Positions 7,155-15,538 of a DNA stretch of 34,009 nucleotides are shown here, one piece after another. The translations under genes were made by a program, and so were the position numbers. The stretch is taken from positions 94,290 through 128,298 of the forward strand of contig DPKG01000013.1 of NCBI GenBank assembly GCA_003542615.1. Direction: 5' to 3'. Origin of the DNA: Candidatus Shapirobacteria bacterium (lineage in GTDB: Bacteria > Patescibacteriota > Microgenomatia > UBA12405). Every line of letters begins with the position of its first letter. The first letter of the stretch is position 1. The notes under the pieces were generated by a model that had not been told where the DNA came from, did not search any database, and was given only the letters and a program-made list of their open reading frames with translations.

Positions 7155-8240
7155 TTAGTCGAGAAGTTTAGAAGCACTGGGATCTTCCAATTTGATTTTA
7201 TCGATAACTTTTTGAAGTTTTTTGGTTCTGGTGTTGCCGACTTCATCATATTGTTTGTGAAGACTGTCTATCCTGTCGCCAATTTTGGAAAATTCAGTAT
7301 TGAATTTTTCGTATTCGATATCAAAGATTTTAATTTGGGTAATGATTCCCTGAATATTTTTTTGAAATCGAAAATTTTCATAAGCCTGGTTGACCATCCG
7401 CAAAATAGCGGTAAAACTGAAAGGACCGGCAAAAACAATCTTTTTGGCAAAAGCTTCTTCGAGAATATTGGGGAATTTCTCGTAGATAAAACTAAAAATC
7501 ATTTCGTTGGGGATGAAGACAACCACAAAATCGACAGTGTTTTCTTCAGGGTTGATGTAATTTCTGGATGAAACATCGGAAATTTTACTTTTTATGTCAC
7601 CTTCGAAGGCTTTGAGAAATTGTTTTTTCTGATCTTCATTTTCAGTTTCACTCATTTTGACAATATTGGCATACGGAAACTTGGCATCGACATTAATTTT
7701 GGTTTTGTCGGGAAGATAGATAGTAAAATCCGGCCTGCCTTCGGTAAATGTTTCTTGTTTACTGTAACTGGTACCAATAACAAATCCCGATTGTTTGAGT
7801 AAATCTTCGGCAACTTTTTCACCAAAGGCACCGCGCATCCGATCGCTAGAGAGAGTACGTTTTAGTCCTTCGGTGGTAACTGAAAGTTCTTTGGTAATTT
7901 TGGTGGTATTTTCAATAGCTTCGCGGAGACCGGTGAAAGAACCGACCCTGTCTTTTTCGGCTGATTCCAATTTTTTTTGATTTTTGTCTAATTCATCAAG
8001 GACTTGTTTGACCATGCTTTGAATGGCGTCTTTTTTGGCGTTAAGATCGGTACCGATTTTTTGATTGGCTAGGGTAATTAAATTTGAATTGGCCTGATTT
8101 AAGATTTCCGGGAATTTTTGGTTGAATCTATTAAAAAAATCTTCGGAAAGATCAGTAGTATTTTGAGATTTTTTGAGGGTGATCAAAAAATAGATAAGCA
8201 AAATTATGATTACTGCTAAAAGGAGGTAGATGAAAGTCAT
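7155..8240 (-). CDS. rmuC: DNA recombination protein RmuC
   Basis: RmuC-family proteins are membrane-anchored proteins with a predicted PD-(D/E)XK nuclease fold; E. coli RmuC limits inversions at short inverted repeats. Residues 3-22 form a transmembrane anchor, followed by a long helical region (about 35-125). The conserved core then starts at RMRGAFGEKVAEDLLKQSGF and continues through GRPDFTIYLPDKTKINVDAKFP, which carries the predicted catalytic Asp and Asp-x-Lys residues. The family signature VVFIPNEMIFSFIYE and the C-terminal coiled coil follow. Its 361 aa is normal for the shorter RmuC proteins. It follows the large helicase-nuclease gene by 49 bases and shows TAAAAT 5 bases before its ATG, which may be a near-leaderless promoter. 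Confidence 0.92.
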   Translation of the reverse strand: MTFIYLLLAVIIILLIYFLITLKKSQNTTDLSEDFFNRFNQKFPEILNQANSNLITLANQKIGTDLNAKKDAIQSMVKQVLDELDKNQKKLESAEKDRVGSFTGLREAIENTTKITKELSVTTEGLKRTLSSDRMRGAFGEKVAEDLLKQSGFVIGTSYSKQETFTEGRPDFTIYLPDKTKINVDAKFPYANIVKMSETENEDQKKQFLKAFEGDIKSKISDVSSRNYINPEENTVDFVVVFIPNEMIFSFIYEKFPNILEEAFAKKIVFAGPFSFTAILRMVNQAYENFRFQKNIQGIITQIKIFDIEYEKFNTEFSKIGDRIDSLHKQYDEVGNTRTKKLQKVIDKIKLEDPSASKLLD

Positions 8241-8289
8241 TACTTATTTTACATGTTATTTAAACTTCTTTGCGTTTAATTTAAATTTT

Positions 8290-11200
8290 TTAAAATTTGG
8301 ATTTTTCCAATAAATAGTGAATTTTCATGTGATCTTTACAATCTGAACCAATAGTGAAAAAGTCCAGATTTAGAATTTTTTTATAGGTATCTTTAATCTC
8401 CAGTTTTAATTTATCAATATGGTGAGGATCAATTTCGAAATCACGGCGGATAAAAGTATTTTTGATTTTGCTTTTTTGGACAAAATCAATGACTCCCTTA
8501 TCGATTTTGACTTTGAGGCGGGAGGAAAGAGAAACTAAAAGATAATAAAAAACTAATTGTCGGAAATACTCACCATCCGGGGATAATTCTTTTGATTTGG
8601 TGTCGGGATTACCGGTTTTAAAATCTACCAGCTCAACAGAATTGTTGGATTTATAACTGACAAGATCAATTTTACCGGTGACGGGGATGTTTTCAAACAT
8701 AAGGTGTTCAGAGGCGAAGTTGTATTCGGTTTGATTATGGCTGGGAAAATGTTTGGCGTAATGGTGGACATATTCCAAAAGAGAATTTTCGGCACGATGA
8801 ATAGATTCTTCAAAATCCTGAGAACTAAGATTTTCTTTGAGAAGTGACTCTTTGAAAAAATTAAAAATTATTTTATCGCTGGGAATGGGTTGTTGATGAT
8901 TTAATTTATCTAAAATGAAGGAAAGGGTATCGTGAAAAGCGGTACCAAAACTAGAATATTTATTTTTGGCTGCAGGAATACGGAGAATGGTTTGGTGATA
9001 AAAACAAAAAGGACACTTGAGGTAAGAATTTAGGTGGGTTACATTAAATTGGTAATTATTGGAAAGATAATCAAGAAGATACTCTTTATATTTGCCGGAG
9101 ATATTGGGTTTTTTTAGTTTGAGAGGAAAACTGGTGGTTAGAGCTTGTTGATAAATATTATCGGGAGGGTCAATATTTTGGACTAGTTTTGGATTGATTT
9201 CACTGATAAAAAGTGAAGGAATTTGGGGCCGGGAATTGTCATTTTGGGAGGAATAAGAAATATAGATTTGGGATTTGGCCCGGGTGAGGGCGACATAAAA
9301 CAAACGGCGTTCATCCTCGTTTTGGTCGTAAAGATCTGAGGAAATTTCGGTTTGAAGTATTCCAGGAGGTAGGCGTAAAATCTGATGATTTCGATTGTTG
9401 CCCCAGTGTTTATCGACGACTTTTACCAAAAATACGTGTTCAAATTCCAGACCTTTGGCGGAATGTACGGTCATTAACTGAACCGAATCTTCGGACTGAA
9501 GACGGCCGGGGGGAACCGGAAAAGGCAAATTGTTGTCGGACAAAAGCTGAAGTCGGGAAAGAAAGTCGGTGAGGGTAAAATTAGGGATATCCTGCGAAAG
9601 ACGTTTGATTTCGGAGTAAAAAGTTTTAAGTTTGTTTAGAATTTCAAAATCTTTTCGGGAAAGAATATAAGACAGGATTTTAAATTTCCTTATTGTTAGG
9701 TTAAAAAATCTATCTATAGGATAGATTTCTAACCAATGACGGGATTTGGCCAGACGAAGATTAAAATTTTTCAACTTGATTAAGGTATGAGAATTAAGGG
9801 CGGGAGTGATTTGAGATAGAAGTTTGGGATCGGAAATTAATTGCCAAAGCGGAGCGTGTAATTTCTTTGAAAAACGGAATAATTTCAGAAGGTCTTGCGA
9901 ATTAATTTTTATAAAAGGAGCAGAAAGAATATGATAGAGCAGGTCAGATTTGGTCGGATCATCAATAAATTGAAAAAGTTTATTGATCTGAATAAAAAGA
10001 GGGTCTTTGAGAATATCCCGATCTGAGGCTAAATAAAAATTAATATCAAAATTGGTGAGCATTTCGGCGATATCGGTGATATCTGTATGTTGACGGTAAA
10101 GGATAGCTATTTGATTTGGCTTGGTACCTGTTTTGATTAAATTCTCTATAGTATGGGCAATATAGTAATTTTCTTCAAGATTATTTGAGGCAGAAAACAA
10201 ATTAATCGGATCAGCGTCAAGGGTAGAAACCGATTTGAGAGATTTGTCGAGGTGGCTGATGTAATTGGCAATCCGACTTTGATTGTGATTGATGACACTA
10301 AGTGAGGAATCTAAAATTAATTGGTGGCTACGATAGTTATTGCGTAAAATTATAAGTTTTGGAGAATATTTCTGATAAAACCGATAAATATTTTCAATGG
10401 CGGCTCCCTGAAACCTAAAAATTGACTGATCATCGTCACCGACGACAAAAAGATTGGGGTTGTCAAAATATGAACCTAAATTTTCAATTATTTTATTTTG
10501 AGCTGAGTTGGTATCCTGGTACTCATCGACTAAAATATATTGATAGGTTTCCTGGTATCTAAGCAAGAGTTCGGTATGGTCAGAAAATGCCTGAAGGACA
10601 AAAAGAATCATGTCGTCAAAGTCGTAAAAACCCTGATCATTTAATGTTTTTTGGTAATTTTGGTAAAGTTGAAATAATTCATTTTGTTTGGGAATATCGG
10701 AGGAAAAATTGTCAATTAGTTTGAGAAGGGCGTTTTTAAAATTAATGTTGGGATTTTTGGCGGGACCGGAGAGATAAAAACCGGATTTAAAGAGTTGGAA
10801 ATGATAATTAAGAAAGGAGTGGATTGGAGTGGAAAGATTGGGAATTAAGGATAAATCGTTATAAAGAGATAAAAGTTCGGATTCTAAAGTTTTAGAAGTA
10901 CGAAGAGTTTTTAGTTTGGAGTGAATATCTTTGGAATTATCAATAAAATATAAAACATCTTCAATTAGTTTTTTGAAAGATGAAGGGGTGATATTTTCCC
11001 GTTTTAGGGTTTGAATTGAGGAAATAATTTCGCGTTGGTAATGAAAGTGATCGCCCCAGGGTTTGAGGGGACTGCCGTTTTGGAGTTGATTGATAAGATT
11101 TTGAACAATTTGAAGACGGGAAAGATTATCCAGACTTTTTAGGTTGGGAGCAAAAATGAAATATTCGGGATTATCTTGGATAATGTCGTTGCAAAAAGCA

Positions 11201-11478
11201 TGAAAAGTATTTATTTTTACGGAGTATGCTTGGGATCCAATAATGGAAACCAGACGTTTACGCATGGTAATAGTGGCGGTGTCGGTGAAAGTCAGACAAA
11301 GGATGGAAGATGCCGGTGTTTGGGTGTTTTTGATGATATTGGCAATACGCAAAGCAATGGTTTGAGTTTTACCGGTACCGGCTCCGGCAATAACCATGAC
11401 CGGACCTTCAATAGTATCAACAGCGAGTTTTTGTTCGGGGTTTAGATTTTTGTATTCAGTAGAAAAAATGTCAGACAC
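8290..11478 (-). CDS. UvrD/AddA-like DNA helicase fused to a PD-(D/E)XK nuclease domain
   Basis: This is a superfamily 1A helicase of 1062 aa. Visible motifs in order are the Q-motif LNPEQKLAV (12-20), Walker A AGAGTGKT (31-38), motif Ia LCLTFTDTA, motif II LVDEYQDTN, motif III VVGDDDQSIFRFQGA, motif IV NNYRS, motif V LMTVHSAKGLEFEHVFLV and motif VI ERRLFYVALTRAK. The C-terminal ~240 residues form a RecB/Cas4-like nuclease: LNSYLKCPFCF, FGTAFHDTL, GKIDL with Asp938, VDFKTG with Asp952/Lys954, and a QLVFYY motif. A CPFC pair is present but only one late Cys (CKDH) remains, so a four-Cys Fe-S cluster looks incomplete. It probably processes DNA ends, as AddA/RecB do; no AddB partner is in the window. 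It starts at GTG, 17 bases after the small gene upstream. Confidence 0.9.
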   Translation of the reverse strand: MSDIFSTEYKNLNPEQKLAVDTIEGPVMVIAGAGTGKTQTIALRIANIIKNTQTPASSILCLTFTDTATITMRKRLVSIIGSQAYSVKINTFHAFCNDIIQDNPEYFIFAPNLKSLDNLSRLQIVQNLINQLQNGSPLKPWGDHFHYQREIISSIQTLKRENITPSSFKKLIEDVLYFIDNSKDIHSKLKTLRTSKTLESELLSLYNDLSLIPNLSTPIHSFLNYHFQLFKSGFYLSGPAKNPNINFKNALLKLIDNFSSDIPKQNELFQLYQNYQKTLNDQGFYDFDDMILFVLQAFSDHTELLLRYQETYQYILVDEYQDTNSAQNKIIENLGSYFDNPNLFVVGDDDQSIFRFQGAAIENIYRFYQKYSPKLIILRNNYRSHQLILDSSLSVINHNQSRIANYISHLDKSLKSVSTLDADPINLFSASNNLEENYYIAHTIENLIKTGTKPNQIAILYRQHTDITDIAEMLTNFDINFYLASDRDILKDPLFIQINKLFQFIDDPTKSDLLYHILSAPFIKINSQDLLKLFRFSKKLHAPLWQLISDPKLLSQITPALNSHTLIKLKNFNLRLAKSRHWLEIYPIDRFFNLTIRKFKILSYILSRKDFEILNKLKTFYSEIKRLSQDIPNFTLTDFLSRLQLLSDNNLPFPVPPGRLQSEDSVQLMTVHSAKGLEFEHVFLVKVVDKHWGNNRNHQILRLPPGILQTEISSDLYDQNEDERRLFYVALTRAKSQIYISYSSQNDNSRPQIPSLFISEINPKLVQNIDPPDNIYQQALTTSFPLKLKKPNISGKYKEYLLDYLSNNYQFNVTHLNSYLKCPFCFYHQTILRIPAAKNKYSSFGTAFHDTLSFILDKLNHQQPIPSDKIIFNFFKESLLKENLSSQDFEESIHRAENSLLEYVHHYAKHFPSHNQTEYNFASEHLMFENIPVTGKIDLVSYKSNNSVELVDFKTGNPDTKSKELSPDGEYFRQLVFYYLLVSLSSRLKVKIDKGVIDFVQKSKIKNTFIRRDFEIDPHHIDKLKLEIKDTYKKILNLDFFTIGSDCKDHMKIHYLLEKSKF

Positions 11479-11495
11479 ATGCTTATTTTAGCAAT

Positions 11496-11714
11496 TTAAA
11501 CACCTGTCTGTTTTTGAATTAATTGACGCTGATGGGGTGTCAAAGGAATTCCGATATCTTTTAGTCCGGAATAACGGGTGTGAACAGGGTGTATCTCACT
11601 ACCCCGCACAATTAGAGAATCTACCGGTCTTAGATTGCCTTGTTCTCCTCCGACAGAAGGAGGGAGATAAGCTGTATTAGGTAATTCTATTTCGATTCTA
11701 TTTTTTTTTGCCAT
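11496..11714 (-). CDS. Small hypothetical protein
   Basis: This 72-aa protein is not recognised. It has no membrane segment or cysteine, a basic start (MAKKNRIEIELPN), a Gly/Pro/Val-rich middle and a polar C-terminus (TPHQRQLIQKQ). It lies between the HIT gene (6-base gap) and the helicase-nuclease (17-base gap), all on the same strand, which favours a real co-transcribed gene. No Shine-Dalgarno precedes the ATG. It could also be a spurious frame. Confidence 0.5.
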   Translation of the reverse strand: MAKKNRIEIELPNTAYLPPSVGGEQGNLRPVDSLIVRGSEIHPVHTRYSGLKDIGIPLTPHQRQLIQKQTGV

Positions 11715-11720
11715 ATTTTT

Positions 11721-12128
11721 TTAATTTATAATTTGAAGAGCAGTTTTTTGGGCAATTTTGGCCATTTGGTCTGAATTAATTTCTTGGGTAGCTTTAAAGT
11801 CAATACTGTCGGCGTGAGAATCATTTTGGAAACGAGGAATAATGCGTATATGGGCATGAGGTACGTCATGACCTAGGGTCACAAAAGAAATTGAGTCGGC
11901 GTTGAGGGATTTGATGGTAGCTAGAGCGATTTTTTGGGCGACTTGCCAATATGCCCCAAAATTAGGGACTTCATAAACCCAACGATAATGGTCTTTGGGA
12001 ATCAATAGGGAATTACCGGGATTGAGAGGTTTAATATCTAAAAAAGCCAGAAATAAATCATCTTCGTAAACTTTGTAGGAGGGAATTTCGTTTTTGACGA
12101 TTTTGCAAAATATGCAGTTATCTTCCAT
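11721..12128 (-). CDS. HIT family (histidine triad) hydrolase, variant HxHxR
   Basis: HIT proteins hydrolyse or transfer nucleotidyl groups (Hint: nucleoside phosphoramidates; Fhit: Ap3A/Ap4A). The N-terminal CIFCKIVKNEIPSYKVYEDD is the classic HIT start, and NPGNSLLIPKDHY is the second conserved strand. The triad region reads VPHAHIRIIPRF, with His91, His93 and Arg95. The middle His, the nucleophile in the family, is kept, but the third His is replaced by Arg (codon CGC, one base from CAC). Length (135 aa) is normal. It is the first gene of the run HIT / small protein / helicase-nuclease / rmuC. A TATAAT lies 7 bases before the ATG within a 19-bp palindrome, and there is no Shine-Dalgarno. 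Confidence 0.92.
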   Translation of the reverse strand: MEDNCIFCKIVKNEIPSYKVYEDDLFLAFLDIKPLNPGNSLLIPKDHYRWVYEVPNFGAYWQVAQKIALATIKSLNADSISFVTLGHDVPHAHIRIIPRFQNDSHADSIDFKATQEINSDQMAKIAQKTALQIIN

Positions 12129-12147
12129 ATAATGTATTATACATTAT
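12129..12147. promoter_or_regulatory. 19-bp palindrome with -10 box directly before the HIT gene start
   Basis: The arms ATAATGTAT and ATACATTAT are perfect complements around a single central base. The palindrome ends at the base before the ATG and contains the minus-strand -10 box TATAAT (12141-12136). No convincing -35 is seen at 16-18 bases. The position suggests an operator over the -10 and transcription start. Function is inferred from position only. Confidence 0.5.
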
Positions 12148-12185
12148 TAAGGTGTAACATACAGGAAATTTTGATAAACTAAGAT

Positions 12186-12422
12186 ATGCCCAACAGTTTA
12201 AATCTTAGACCTGAAGATAATGAATTCATCAAATCAATGCGGGCCACTATTGATGAAGAGATGGATGACGAATTTAAAGCGGAATTGTTGATGGATTTGG
12301 AACAGGGAATAGCGAATTTAAGCAAGATGCGGGTTTTTGGTGACTCCAGAATACCTCAAGATATTTGGGCAGATTGGGAAAAAAATAAATTGGATAGTGA
12401 AGATTTGGCGAATATTATTTAG
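12186..12422 (+). CDS. Small acidic hypothetical protein
   Basis: This 78-aa protein is not recognised. It is strongly acidic (several DE, DD and EE pairs), predicted mostly helical, and has no Cys, signal peptide or membrane segment. It is one of only two supported plus-strand genes. It starts divergently from the HIT gene, with 57 bases between start codons, and converges on gatB so that the two stop codons overlap. Reading as an amphipathic helical protein with no shadow-like repetition supports it being real. A TAAACT sits 5 bases before the ATG, which could be a weak -10 of a leaderless mRNA. Confidence 0.6.
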   Translation: MPNSLNLRPEDNEFIKSMRATIDEEMDDEFKAELLMDLEQGIANLSKMRVFGDSRIPQDIWADWEKNKLDSEDLANII

Positions 12423-13843
12423 TTTAGTAGTTTTTCCAAAATTTCTTTGGCTAGTTGGGGGTTGGCAGAGCCGGCGGATACTTTCATAACTTGACCAATT
12501 AGAAAGCCTATGGATTGGGAATTTTTACGATAATCATCGACCGCCTTGGGATTGTTGGCGATGACTTTTTTGACAAGTTCTTCAATTTGGGATGTATCGG
12601 AAATTTGGAAAAGGTTTTTGGATTTGGCAATGGCTAGAGGATCAGTTCCGGTTTCGTATGATTCGATAGCCAGTTGTTTGATGGAGGTGGAGTTTAGCTC
12701 ATTTCTGTGATCGAAAATATTTTTAAAATAATCAGGGTTAATTTTTTCAATGTCTAAAGAAATAGTTTTTAGTGGGCCAATAAGAAGATTGGTGATAAAT
12801 TTAGCAAATTCAGAATCAGTGGAATTATCAAGTACTTTTTCAAAAATCGAGGCGAAATCGGAATTTTGAGCAAGAAGTTTGGCGTCATAATCGGATAAAT
12901 TTAAGGCCCTATATTTGGCGATTTTGGCATCGGGGAGTTCCGGAAGAGTGGATTTGATTTGTTCTATTTGAAATTGGGAAAATTCAATCGGAGGGATATC
13001 GGGTTCCGGGAAATAACGGTAGTCAGCACTCCCCTCTTTTTCACGCTGTAAAAAAGTCTGATTTTTGTCGGCATCCCAACCACGGGTGGTTTTGTTGGTG
13101 TCGTTTTTGGTGGTTCCATTAGTTTTCCATTCTTCAACCTGGCGATTGATTTCAAAATCTATGGCAGTCATTACACCGGTAAGAGAGGCAACATTTTTGA
13201 TTTCGACCAGCGGAGTGTAAACAGTTTGACCATCATCGGTTTCGATTTTGACATTGATGGTGGGTTCACAACGCATACTCCCCTTTTCGATGTCGGCGTC
13301 GGAAATACAGATATATCGAACAAGTTGTTGGATTTTGTTTAAATATTCTTTGGCTTGCTTGGCGGAGGTAATATCCGGTTCGGAAACTATTTCGACCAGG
13401 GGCACACCGGAGCGGTTAAAATCAAGAAGAGTAACATCTTCACCATGGAGTGTCAGGTGAACGGATTTGCCGGTATCTTCTTCCATATGAGCACGGTTGA
13501 TACGAATTTGATGATCGTTTAGGAATATTTTTCCATTGATAGCAAAGGGTTTTTGAAGCTGGGTAATCTGATAACCTTTGGCCAGATCGGGATAAAAGTA
13601 ATTTTTACGTTCAAAAAAAGTCTGAGAATTTATTTCACAATTCAGGGCTAATCCTAATTTAAGGCACCATTCACAGGCAGTCTGATTGGGGACGGGTAAG
13701 GCACCCGGAAGGCCTAAGCAAACGGGACAGGTGTGAGTGTTGGGTTCTACATGAAAATGATCGGCACTACAGGCACAAAACATTTTGGATTTGGTTTTGA
13801 GTTCGATGTGGACTTCGAGTCCGATGATGGGAAATATTTTCAT
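12419..13843 (-). CDS. gatB: Aspartyl/glutamyl-tRNA amidotransferase subunit B
   Basis: GatB binds misacylated Glu-tRNA(Gln) or Asp-tRNA(Asn) and phosphorylates the acyl group before amidation. The start FPIIGLEVHIELKTKSKMFCACS is diagnostic. The CxC (residues 23-25) and CPVC pairs form the zinc site. DFNRSGVPLVEIVSEPD, the GSMRCEPTINV stretch and DYRYFPEPDIPPI are all family signatures. The C-terminal YqeY-like tail domain is complete (GFLIGQVMKVSAGSANPQLAKEIL). Its 474 aa is the normal length. The ATG overlaps the gatA stop as ATGA, pointing to coupled translation. Gln and/or Asn tRNAs are therefore probably charged by the indirect route. Confidence 0.97.
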   Translation of the reverse strand: MKIFPIIGLEVHIELKTKSKMFCACSADHFHVEPNTHTCPVCLGLPGALPVPNQTACEWCLKLGLALNCEINSQTFFERKNYFYPDLAKGYQITQLQKPFAINGKIFLNDHQIRINRAHMEEDTGKSVHLTLHGEDVTLLDFNRSGVPLVEIVSEPDITSAKQAKEYLNKIQQLVRYICISDADIEKGSMRCEPTINVKIETDDGQTVYTPLVEIKNVASLTGVMTAIDFEINRQVEEWKTNGTTKNDTNKTTRGWDADKNQTFLQREKEGSADYRYFPEPDIPPIEFSQFQIEQIKSTLPELPDAKIAKYRALNLSDYDAKLLAQNSDFASIFEKVLDNSTDSEFAKFITNLLIGPLKTISLDIEKINPDYFKNIFDHRNELNSTSIKQLAIESYETGTDPLAIAKSKNLFQISDTSQIEELVKKVIANNPKAVDDYRKNSQSIGFLIGQVMKVSAGSANPQLAKEILEKLLN

Positions 13844-15231
13844 AATTTTGGTTTTTGGAGATGAAAATCAGTATTTTCTTGAAAATTTTGAGCTATTTGA
13901 TAGGCTAAATCTTCACGAAGCTGAGGAGTAGTTATCTGAAGACCAATAGGTAACCCATCGGCAAAACCACAAGGAATGGAAAATCCGGGAAGACCGGCCA
14001 TAGAGGATGGCTCCATTAGCATGTCTTCAAGTTCACCAAACATAGCTTGACCTTCGGTCGCACCAAGAGGTAGGGCGGTGGTGGGCGAAGTCGGACCGAT
14101 AATAGCGTCAACTTTTTGAAACTGTTTGTCAAAATCTTTGATAATCATGGTGCGAACTTTTTGAGCTTTAAGATAGTAGGCGTCATAATAACCGGAAGAA
14201 AGTGAATAAGTTCCAAGCATAATACGACGGAGGGCTTCCTGACCAAATTTTGAACGGTCGTCACCATAACGAATGCCATCAAAACGGGCTAGGTTGCTGG
14301 AAACTTCAGAACGTTGAATAATAGTATAGACAGCGATCGCATATTTGGGATCAAGGACATCCAATTCGATAATCTCGGCACCTAATTTCTTGAAAGTTTC
14401 AGCAGCCTGAAGAACAAATTGTTTAACTTCAGGTTTAATTTGAGAGGGGAAATAAGCATTGGGTAGACCTAATTTTATACCCTTAAGATCGGGTAATTTG
14501 GAAGGAATAACCCAGGGATTTTCATTGATGGAGGTAGCGTCTTGAGGGTCGTGACCGGAAATGACAGACAATACATAGGCAGCATCTTGAGCGTTTTTTG
14601 CTATTGGACCGGGTGAATCGGTGCTTGAAGCCATGGCAATAACACCATAACGGGAACATCGACCGTAAGTGGGTTTGAAACCGGAGGCGCCACACCAAGC
14701 TGAGGGTTGACGGATGGAACCGGCAGTCTCTGAACCAATGGAAACTATACATTCATCAGAAATAGTGGCAGCGGCTGATCCACCTGAAGATCCACCTGGT
14801 AAGCGATTGGTATCCCAAGGATTTTTGGTGGAGCCATAATCAGATGTTTCAGTAGAAGAACCGTGAGCCCAGGCATCAAGATTGGTCTTGCCGATGATAA
14901 TAGCACCGGCTTTTTGGAGTTTTTCAACTACAGTGGCGGAATATTGAGGGATATAATTGTCCAAAACTTTGGATGAAGCAGTAGTTCTTAGATCTTTAGT
15001 TAAAAAATTATCTTTGACGGCAACCGGAATACCTCCCAAAGGCAGAGAGATATCAACAGTTTTTGCCATCTCAAGTGCCTGTTTTTTATTTAAAGTTAAA
15101 AAAGCATTTAGTTTTTTGTCTACGGATTCTATACGGGCAAAACAATCAGCAACTAATTCTTTTGGTGAAATTTTTTTGGAACGGAGGTCAGAAAGTGCCT
15201 GAGTTAGGGTTAATTTGTTTAAATCTGACAT
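13840..15231 (-). CDS. gatA: Aspartyl/glutamyl-tRNA amidotransferase subunit A
   Basis: GatA is the amidase subunit that releases ammonia from glutamine. The Ser-cisSer-Lys triad can be placed from the amidase signature: Lys73 in GIPVAVKDNF, cis-Ser148 in PGGSSGGSAAA and nucleophile Ser172 in GSETAGSIRQPS. Spacing of 75 and 24 residues matches known amidases. The segment after the nucleophile, FKPTYGRCSRYGVIAMASS, and the C-terminal MAGLPGFSIPCGFADGLPIGLQI are typical of GatA. Its 463 aa is slightly shorter than usual (about 485). It stops with TGA, confirming that TGA is a stop here. It lies 2 bases after gatC and overlaps gatB by 4 bases. Confidence 0.97.
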   Translation of the reverse strand: MSDLNKLTLTQALSDLRSKKISPKELVADCFARIESVDKKLNAFLTLNKKQALEMAKTVDISLPLGGIPVAVKDNFLTKDLRTTASSKVLDNYIPQYSATVVEKLQKAGAIIIGKTNLDAWAHGSSTETSDYGSTKNPWDTNRLPGGSSGGSAAATISDECIVSIGSETAGSIRQPSAWCGASGFKPTYGRCSRYGVIAMASSTDSPGPIAKNAQDAAYVLSVISGHDPQDATSINENPWVIPSKLPDLKGIKLGLPNAYFPSQIKPEVKQFVLQAAETFKKLGAEIIELDVLDPKYAIAVYTIIQRSEVSSNLARFDGIRYGDDRSKFGQEALRRIMLGTYSLSSGYYDAYYLKAQKVRTMIIKDFDKQFQKVDAIIGPTSPTTALPLGATEGQAMFGELEDMLMEPSSMAGLPGFSIPCGFADGLPIGLQITTPQLREDLAYQIAQNFQENTDFHLQKPKL

Positions 15232-15233
15232 AT

Positions 15234-15530
15234 TTATTTTTTGATAGTAGCAGAGGTAACAAAATAACCGTCATGAGTTTTTGGTGCCTGAGAAAGGGCT
15301 ACCTTTTGAGTAAAACTTTGACCAACAATATCCGGGCGTAAAACATTTTTTTTGTTATTTACTTGGTAGGTTGGGGTAATTTTTTGAGTATTTAGCTCAT
15401 TTAAAACTTGAACATAATCGGTGGCTTGCGTGAGTTGGTCGGCAATATAGGATTCTTTTTCGGTAATTGGTAGTCGGGAAAGATGGGCAATTCTGGATAA
15501 ATCTTTTTTGGTGATAACTTTTGATGCCAT
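15234..15530 (-). CDS. gatC: Aspartyl/glutamyl-tRNA amidotransferase subunit C
   Basis: GatC is the small scaffold that wraps the GatA-GatB interface. The 98-aa protein has the family pattern: ITKKDLSRIAHLSRLPITEKE, then a helix with QLTQATDYVQVLNELNT, then TYQVNNKKNVLRPDIV and the C-terminal GYFVTSATIKK. It is the first of three gat genes (order gatC-gatA-gatB). It begins 8 bases after the FemAB-like gene's stop, with TAAAAT 5 bases before its ATG, so either read-through or a near-leaderless promoter is possible. Confidence 0.93.
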   Translation of the reverse strand: MASKVITKKDLSRIAHLSRLPITEKESYIADQLTQATDYVQVLNELNTQKITPTYQVNNKKNVLRPDIVGQSFTQKVALSQAPKTHDGYFVTSATIKK

Positions 15531-15538
15531 GATGTATT

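Noticed and set aside
6973..7158. Plus-strand 61-aa Lys/Ile-rich frame
   Set aside because: Antisense to the small membrane protein; the minus frame has a sensible membrane topology and is spaced like an operon member.
8260..8279. Inverted repeat TTAAAC/GTTTAA between the helicase-nuclease and rmuC
   Set aside because: Only 6 bp with an 8-base loop in very AT-rich sequence, no U-tract, not tied to a promoter box.
13840..13843. Recoded TGA, as in some CPR lineages
   Set aside because: gatA ends at TGA in the normal place with gatB starting in the overlap, so TGA acts as a stop.
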